In this document: positions 57,775-64,000 of the stretch, piece after piece
Numbering within the stretch: position 1 is the first letter of the stretch
Layout: every line of letters starts with the position of its first letter
Assembly: GCA_031308135.1 (NCBI GenBank)
Contig: JAHLJT010000631.1
Coordinates: 199,823,126 to 199,887,125, forward strand
From: Acheta domesticus
Taxonomy: Eukaryota > Arthropoda > Insecta > Orthoptera > Gryllidae
Length of the DNA: 64,000 nt
Reading direction: 5' to 3'
Translations under genes and position numbers: made by a program
Notes under the pieces: generated by a model
What the model saw: the letters and a program-made list of their open reading frames with translations, nothing else
Told to the model about the DNA's origin: nothing
Databases searched by the model: none

Positions 57775-58435
57775 GGGCGGAGGGGGGTGCATACGGGGAG
57801 GGATGCAGATTTTATGGAGATAACTATATTGCACTCCTCTCATGGAGTTTGCGTTAAATGATCCGAGAAGTAAGGTATTCGAAACTTAGGAAATGGTTGC
57901 TTAATAGTTATTTAAGCTCCTAGGTGGTTAAAAGGGTTCGATCCAAAGGTCCTTGGGCATTTTGTCGGAGGAGATGGATACGGATGGATAAGGAGGGCAG
58001 AGGGGATGCATCCTGGAGGAATGCAGATTTAATGGAGATAACTATACGGCTACTGCATTGCACTCTTCTCATGGAGTTTGCATTAAATGATCCGAGAAGT
58101 AAGGTTTTCGAAACTTGAGCAAATGATTGTTTAATCGTTATTTAAGCTCCTAGGCGGTTATAAGGGTTCGATCCAAAGGCCCTTGGGCTTTTTGTCGGAG
58201 GAGGTGGATACAGATGGATAAGGAGGGCAGAGGGAATGGATATTGGAGGGATGCACATTTCATGAAGATACCTGTACGTCTACTGTGTATTCGTTGCACC
58301 CCTCTCATGGAGTTTGCGTTAAATGATCCGAGAAATAAGGTTTTCGAAACTTGAGGAAATGCTTAATAGTTATTTAAACTCCAAGGTGGTTATAAGGGTT
58401 CGGTCCAAAGGCCCTGGGGCTTTTTGTCACCGTGC
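57775..58435 (+). repeat. ~230-bp tandem repeat, almost three copies
   Basis: Successive copies of CATGGAGTTTGCGTTAAATG at 57841, 58070 and 58306 give periods of 229 and 236 bp. Each copy also carries GATCCGAGAAGTAAGG, AGCTCCTAGGTGGTTA (or a variant), GGGTTCGATCCAAAGG (GGTCCAAAGG in the last) and TTTTTGTCGG or TTTTTGTC. Non-coding. The GGTTCGATCC motif resembles a Pol III B box, but there is no tRNA-like fold around it. Confidence 0.9.
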
Positions 58436-59149
58436 GATTATTAGAAACAGTCAACGCCCGTGCTGTGTTCAAGATTTTTTTTAACTTGTTTTAATGATTC
58501 AGATTTACTAATTAACTAAATGTTAACTTGACTCAGTTTGTCCTTTCATATTTCCCTCCCTTAAGTCCCCCTGTAAGACAACATATAGCATTATTCAAGT
58601 TTTCATATTTTCCTCGTAACCACAATTCTCTCGACCCAGGTAATTTATGCAGCTCCGTATCGAAGACAATAACTATATAAGGTATAAGTATAAAAATAAA
58701 TGCATTTTGTGATCATAATTTTACTCGTTGAACGTCTGTCAAAATTAACTGCTGTGTTTGTTTGAAGACAGTGCAGTTTGTCTACTGGTGTAAAGCAGAT
58801 GATCGGAGAAGGGTGAAGAGAGGTGTTTTGGTGAAGGATGTAGTAGTCGAAACCGAGGAAAGGGAAAATGTCGTTGTTTACAAAACTTACGGAAGGTATG
58901 AATAAATGATGTGAACGGAAACGTTCTTGATAGAAGTGGAAAGAATTTGAATCAGCGAATCATGAGAAGACAGACTGATGGTGAGGGTAGCGGCGTGCGA
59001 TCCTCGAAGGGCGTACTCCAATTGCATCTCGCGACCAACTTTTCCTAAACCTTCTACCTACCTTTCCAAAAAGGCATAGCCCGATTGTACCCCCTCGTGA
59101 GTACAGGATGAGCTCTCCTATATATCTGCTTCCAAAATCAACCTCCCGC
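58436..59149. other. AT-rich sequence, no gene recognised
   Basis: Nothing recognised between the tandem repeat and the minus-strand D fragment. Confidence 0.4.
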
Positions 59150-59340
59150 TTTTATATTTGAGGAACATGAAAGAACAAGTCATGGATTTTGACTACACCA
59201 CGAGATAGAGGATTTTTTTTTCTAAATTTAGCAACAGGTTTTATCCACTTTTTCTTTACCAGACCCCTGCTATAAGAGTTTTTCTGGCGAAAATTCCCCG
59301 TTTTCCGGCGCACGATTACATAACTTTCTCTTCTTACGAA
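59150..59340 (-). repeat. Family D dispersed repeat, copy 5 (fragment, minus strand)
   Basis: The reverse complement reads CAGAAAAACTCTTATAG, CTGTTGCTAAATTTAG, ATCCTCTATCTCGTGGTGTAG and AAATCCATGACTTG, matching the opening part of copy 2 (31375-31500) closely. Homology ends after the CCATG block. Confidence 0.65.
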
Positions 59341-60129
59341 GTATTCGTAAGGCGAGAAAGTAAAAAACAACAAATGCGTTCTGTTCATTTGTTTCAAACA
59401 AAAGTTTGTTCATTTTGCATAACTCTAGTATCGTAAAGGTCAGTTACAGTAAAGAAAGCTTGTTTGGAGTTAAACTGTACTGATTGTTCTTATTTACTGT
59501 GGGTCACGGGGTAAAAGTTCGTAAGTCAATTTTTGGCGAAATTGGGTAAAGTATTGAAACTACAAGTTAAGTGTCCATATTTTATTTTAGTAAAATGACC
59601 GAATTCAAAATGTTTCCTCGTTAACGAGAAAAAAGCGTTGGGAAATAGCATTGAGTGTAGGGAAAAAGCGTTGGCTCAATAATCTAATCCTTGTTTTCTC
59701 CGAACTAAGATTTTTGACTTAAGAAGTTTTAATCCGTGACCACAGATTTATTGAAAACCTTAAAACATGAAGAATTAAAATCGGTAAATTTTACTTCGAC
59801 TGCATACACAGTTTCCGTTAATTCTGTCGCGTTTATCTGTGTTCAAGGTTTTCTCTCGCGATACTCAAAATGGAAACTTACTACATCGTTTTCTTGTTGA
59901 GGTATTCTTTCATTTTTTAGACAATCCAATTAAATACTATCAAAGCTTGATGAAAAATATCAGTGTACATTCTTTGGAGTTAGTTGAAGGAGGGTATCCC
60001 GATTCATTACTTTAAATAACTTCATGCAATAATATAGAGGATGTACAACCGGTTGTAAGATATATAGATCTTCAACTGACTAAATGAATAAAGAATGATT
60101 TTTCTATTAAGTTTGATATATTTTAATTT

Positions 60130-60828
60130 GATTGTCTCAAAAATGAAAGGATATCTCAATAATTGAATGTATAATATTGTAGTGATACCGACATAGATTC
60201 AAGTTTATTCTGCCGCAAAATAACTCCACGCAGGCGGCGACGCGAGAGAGGCGAGGCGCCACGGGGGCGACCCGAGGGCCAGGCGAGGCGCCACGGTGTC
60301 GGCACCCTTCGCTCCCTGATTCGTCGCGGACACGTGTGCCCCAACTCTGGGTAGCCGCTCTGCACACGACCCCTTCAGTATTTTTCCACGACGCCTGGAA
60401 CTCTTCCGTCAACCTCCTAGAGATTCCTAGCCCCTCACACCCCCCCGGTCGTTAATAACTGCCCCTTTTCGACGCAAAATTAAAGCGAGAGGAGCGATAA
60501 CCAGCCCCTCTCTCACTCTTTTCTCGGCCTCGAAAACATCCTCTGATTGGGCAGAAAATATCTAATGCGCAGTACCCTTTCGCCAATAGCAACCAGAATT
60601 CGGGTTTGTTCTAGAATATTCCAGAGTCACAGGGATAATTTTGGTAGGGGAACGAGGTTTCCTAAAACTTGGAGCGACGAGGCACAAAAGAGAAGCTGGG
60701 GAGCTGTGTTCAGAATCGGACGCAAGTGGCGGCCGCAGGGGGGAACCTGTTATATTCTGTTGTGGCGTTCGGTTCGATGGACTTAGAAAAATTATTAAGT
60801 TTCTTGTAGAGTTTGGGTACAAGACTTC
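60130..60828. promoter_or_regulatory. Promoter-like region with CCAAT boxes and a heat-shock-element match
   Basis: Holds a small GC-rich block (60220-60320, with GGCGAGGCGCCACGG twice), a CCAAT motif in each orientation (CTGATTGGGC near 60543, CGCCAATAGC near 60581) and TTCTAGAATATTC (60609-60621), which fits the three-unit heat-shock element TTCnnGAAnnTTC exactly. No transcript is visible downstream apart from the LTR region; it could belong to another, minus-strand LTR. Confidence 0.3.
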
Positions 60829-61664
60829 TGTGACGAACGCAGGCCGCAGAACAGTATTATGAACATTTGACAGCAATTCGTATTATATTACGTCCGATTT
60901 ACGTGCGAACTCGAGACTCTCTTTTCCTTAGTGAATTTGTGCGATAATTCACGGGCTCATTAGTATCAAAGTATTGTGAGATCGACCGGGGAATGAACCG
61001 ACCGTGTCAGTGAATGAACTGTGCTGACCCATTCACCGCAGCGAGCAGACGGCGCTTTTGTGTTCCGGCCGCCTTGGCCGCTACCCTCGCAAGTACCTGA
61101 TCTGACCTACATTTTCCGAGCGGCGCCCCTCGCTCGCCACGAACCTCGCAGCCAGCTGACCTGAGGTCGTTCAACTTCAGTGGGTGGCGCAGGCCGCCTA
61201 ACAGAGGTATTTTCTGTTTGAGTGTCTTATGTCGTACCCGCGATCGAGAGGTGTGAACAGTACATCAGACAATCAGTGTTGACTTCCTCTCGACCGGGCG
61301 ACGAAGAGGAGTTCCCGGCCGCGCATGGCCGTCAAGCGGGAATTCGCGCGCGAAGAAGAGTTTCATCTGATTGTAATCACTTTGTAATTTTTTGTTCTCT
61401 TATGTGCATGACATTTCATTTTTTTTGTTTTATTTCGATTTTGGGGGCATGCTCGCCAGAGTTATCATCACCAGACCATTAGCGTTTTCTTTTTTTTTTT
61501 TTTTTTTAATGAATAAATTCAACTTGTTCTAAATTCACATGTTTGACTTCTCATTCAACCTAGGCCACCGGCTTCCTCCATCTTCGCCGTTTCAGGTAAT
61601 CTGTCGACTGAGCGGGCCGGCTACCCGTCTGAGGCGCCCAACCGAAGACCCGAGGGTAGTTGCA
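60829..61664 (+). mobile_element. Putative 5' LTR of the Gypsy element (boundaries approximate)
   Basis: The right end is set by GTTGCA (61659-61664) just before the candidate primer site. An AATAAA signal (about 61512) after a long T run marks a poly(A)/R region. The left end is only a guess at TGTGACGAACG (60829); without the 3' LTR in the window it cannot be fixed. It contains GC-rich segments (about 61010-61350). Confidence 0.4.
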
Positions 61665-61666
61665 AT

Positions 61667-61690
61667 TGGCTTTCCCACCGTGGGGCTCGA
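61667..61690 (+). other. Possible tRNA primer-binding site
   Basis: Begins TGGC two bases after the LTR end and contains CGTGGGGCTCG, the complement of a tRNA T-arm like that of insect tRNA-Lys. The first part (TTTCCCACC) does not match that tRNA, so the primer identity is uncertain. Confidence 0.35.
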
Positions 61691-61950
61691 TTAACGCGAA
61701 ATAATCGTAATTTTCATTTTTTAATATCCCAGATAAGCGCCCTGAGATTTCTCTGCCTAAATTATTAAATTGTTTAAATTATTAAGATGATGGATGGAAG
61801 CACGGTGTAGAGAAGTTAATAACTTATGGTCTGTTGAGGATGTCATTTTGTACTGTGTTTTCCTTGTAAGTGTCATTGTCTTGTGTTGTGTTGTGTTGTG
61901 TGAATACCGTGTGCGCGTACTAAAACAAGTGAAACCGCGTAACATTGTAA

Positions 61951-62618
61951 AAATGCAGGACGAATCAGGTATTGACGTGACGGGTGAAGACAGTTTGAGG
62001 AGCCGTCGACGCAAGGTCCCACCTTAAGTGAGATCTTGCGCGTTATGAGAGAAATTTCAGATAACACTGTTGCCAAATTTGAGGAGAAATTTTCAGACAA
62101 CGCCGCTAAATTGAAAAGAAATTAAAGACCAGTCAGATAGCAATGTCGCAAAATTAGAGGAGAAAATTGCAAATAATGCCGCGAAATTAGAGGAGAAAAT
62201 CTCAAATAATGCCGCGAAATTAGAGGAGAAAATCTCAAATAACGCTGCCAAATTACAGGAAATGTTAGATGAACGGTTCACAGCACATGAGAGCAAGTGT
62301 GAGGACAGATTTAACCGAATCGAAAGTCATTTGGAAGCCCAAGCAAATAAATTAGAAAGTCTCGAGCAAAAACTTAACCATGAAATAGGGATTTTAAAGA
62401 ATCAGGTCGAAGGCAGATGCGGGGAAATAGAGGGGAACGTAGAAAAACTCAGTCAGGAGTTGGGAAGGGCACAAGCGGAAACTACCGAAAATTTCAAAAT
62501 TTTTAAAATCGAAATTCAGACCAAATTACAGGCATGCGACGACAAAGTAGAAGCGTGCTGTGAGTCGGTTACTGAAAAGATCATTGAAGTTAAGCAGGAA
62601 ATGGGCGAAAAAATTTAA
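61951..62618 (+). pseudogene. Gypsy element: coiled-coil leader of the gag region, frame-broken
   Basis: Frames follow each other: MQDESGIDVTGEDSL ... stops at 62025, a second frame carries on with SEILRVMREISDN to 62125, and a third runs to the stop at 62618. The third part holds four to five tandem copies of an 11-residue unit like AKLEEKISNNA, an 11-residue (hendecad) coiled-coil pattern, then further charged helical sequence. In the element this leader would sit before the capsid part of Gag. At least two frameshifts make it non-functional as it stands. The family assignment rests on the Gag and protease that follow. Confidence 0.6.
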
Positions 62619-62688
62619 TAAAATCGGACAGAAACTCATTCAGAAGTGTCGCATATCCACGAAAAGTTCGCGCAAGTAGGCAATATTA

Positions 62689-63339
62689 GTGAGGAAAACA
62701 TCAGGGAGAGAGAAGCCAAAATTAAAAAGGGAAATTGATCGTACTGTCCTAGAATTGGTAAAGGAGGAAATTGAAAAGGAACGCGAGAATTACCCAAATC
62801 CGAATTCTGGTGGCTCAGGCCTTCGCTTCTCGTGGGCTCCACCGCAAAACCTGTATTTTTCCGGAAAACCCGATGAAAATCCCAAAGTTTTCCTTGACCG
62901 GGCGGAAAATTACATGAATCTCACGAAGGCGGTACCTTCACACTTGAAGGCTAAATTTATGCAAGAATTGTTGAAAGGCAATGCATCTTATTGGATTTCC
63001 GCTTTAAACCCTTTCCCTCAAAATTATGAAGAGTTTCGGGAGAAGTTTCTGAATCGATACTGGGGCGAACAACGGAGATATGAGTTCGAGCGGAAGATTT
63101 TAGAATCGCGATGGGAAAACCGCCACGGGCAGTCCTATTTAGACTACGCCATGGAGAAAATCTCCGCCATCAAGCTGTGTGACCCGCGGGCAAACGACCG
63201 AAAAATCATCTGGTTACTGACAGCTCATTTCCCAACGTATGTACAGAATATTGTCAACAGCGTGGAGTGTAGAGATTTAGAACGTTTCCAAGAACTGTTG
63301 GCACAATTTGATAGAACGCGGGACAAACTATCACAATGA
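62689..63339 (+). pseudogene. Gypsy element: Gag capsid-like ORF, 216 codons
   Basis: Encodes the matrix/capsid-type Gag of a Ty3/Gypsy retrotransposon, the structural protein that packages element RNA in the cell. Residues ~55-200 carry the retrotransposon-gag pattern: LYFSGKPDENPKVFLDRAENY, a helical stretch with LKGNASYWI, FREKFLNRYWGEQRR, then the SYLDYAMEKISAIKL and WLLTAHFP helices. It is preceded by the coiled-coil leader in a different frame and followed within a few bases by an Arg-rich segment in another frame, so at least two frame changes flank it. The start chosen is the first ATG of this frame; the true N-terminus was probably the upstream leader. The fold assignment is confident; intactness is not. 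Confidence 0.8.
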
Positions 63340-63526
63340 GAACCGCGACAGAAATCGCAGGCCCGACGGAAACTACCAAGGCAGGCCGCAGTGGCATAGA
63401 GATAATAGGGCCGGAGGGAACGAGGCAGATGATCGGCGAGCGCCGCCCGAATCCCGTGAGAACCGTGGACATCGCGATGAGAGAGATGGACGGCAAAATT
63501 CATCCCGGCCGGCTTCAACAAATTAG
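63340..63526 (+). pseudogene. Gypsy element: Arg/Gly-rich nucleocapsid-like segment
   Basis: In the +1 frame relative to the capsid ORF the sequence is basic and polar (YHNENRDRNRRPDGNYQG, RENRGHRDERDGRQN), as expected for the RNA-binding tail of Gag. No CCHC zinc knuckle is visible. The frame change could be mutation, or a programmed shift in the parent element. Confidence 0.5.
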
Positions 63527-63557
63527 AAACGTCCCAGCTGTCTCGGTATCTGGGTGA

Positions 63558-63998
63558 CGGACGAGTTTCTTAGAGATACCATTTCATGCGATCATATCAG
63601 TGAATTATGCCTTTTTTGATTTTAACGAAGACGAGGATGTGACTATCAAAGAACGTGCCAGAAAATGCCCTATTATTGAATCCTTTATGGGAAATTTATG
63701 TGTCCAAGCTCTTATTGATACTGGTAGTGAAATTAGTGCTGTGTCAAAGAAATTTTATGCGCGACTTATAAGCGAGCGGATTCCAGTACCGACATTACCT
63801 ACCGTCAGATGCTATGTCATAGGGGTTGGGAGAAAACGAAGCAAGCCAATTTCAATGCAGGTCCTGATTTCAATTAATATAGGAGATATGTTGTTTGATG
63901 TGGCCCTGTCTAGTAATTGAAGATCTTATCATGATGTTATTTTGGGGGTTGATTTTTTAAGAGAAAACGGTGGAATAATAGATTTTTCCAGAAATGTT
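63558..63998 (+). pseudogene. Gypsy element: aspartic protease (start of pol), with stop codon
   Basis: Contains LIDTGSEISAV, with the catalytic DTG at 63717-63725, then a typical retroviral-type protease body, and after an in-frame TGA (63918-63920) the same frame continues with the conserved ILGVDFL motif. The protease would cut the Gag-Pol polyprotein during particle maturation. The in-frame stop, and a further stop between this and the preceding segment, show decay. Reverse transcriptase, RNase H and integrase would lie beyond the window edge. Confidence 0.75.
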
Positions 63999-64000
63999 AT

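Noticed and set aside
57900..58170. tRNA-like genes in the ~230-bp tandem repeat
   Set aside because: Only the B-box-like GGTTCGATCC is present; no acceptor, D or anticodon stems fit around it.

Overview
The window looks like non-coding, repeat-rich DNA from a large animal nuclear genome, most probably an insect. The basis is: an AT-rich, CpG-tolerant background; tRNA-derived SINEs; hAT-like and TA-flanked miniature inverted-repeat elements (MITEs); a LINE-type 3' tail; and a Ty3/Gypsy retrotransposon with an insect-like Gag. I cannot name the species. I find no intact host gene. Nearly all long open frames lie in low-complexity GC-rich DNA, where several frames are open at once, so they are not evidence of coding. 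One 199-codon ORF (41261-41860, minus) is the only non-repetitive candidate and I do not recognise it.

Layout. 1-13 kb: AT-rich DNA with GC-rich islets (1.5-2.3, 5.3-6.4, 12.8-13.1 kb), two adjacent MITEs (3181-3570 and 3578-3736), a 576-bp TA-flanked inverted-repeat element (11612-12187) and a 3' fragment of a SINE family called SINE-A here. 13-30 kb: three more SINE-A copies, including one complete copy with a 10-bp target-site duplication (17126-17703), a TA-flanked MITE inserted in a CpG-rich islet (18121-18334) and the first copy of a ~700-bp dispersed non-coding repeat (family D). 30-43 kb: further D copies, a minus-strand tRNA-derived SINE, a 176-bp hairpin element, and a foldback-like structure whose right part is a ~36-copy, 23-bp minisatellite (36771-38093). 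This is followed by cryptically simple DNA, a tRNA-Arg-like SINE head and a LINE tail. 43-58 kb: a SINE-A copy flanked by ~150-bp direct repeats, a 7-bp array grading into a 14-bp array (46.1-46.9 kb), another D copy, a 567-bp hAT-type element with perfect 8-bp target duplication (53273-53839), a ~70-copy 9-bp satellite (54011-54645), a probable minus-strand LTR and a ~230-bp tandem repeat. 60-64 kb: the 5' part of a degenerate Ty3/Gypsy element (LTR, possible primer site, coiled-coil leader, Gag, Arg-rich segment, protease) running off the right edge.

The sequence elements do not form a pathway. The main themes are layered transposon insertions and tandem-repeat growth. About twenty short GC-rich islets stand in an AT-rich background, and most are C-rich on the same strand. 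The most interesting items are the foldback/minisatellite structure, the D family, the long SINE-A family (all five copies on one strand), the strand-biased islets, and two hairpin MITEs that share a terminal motif.
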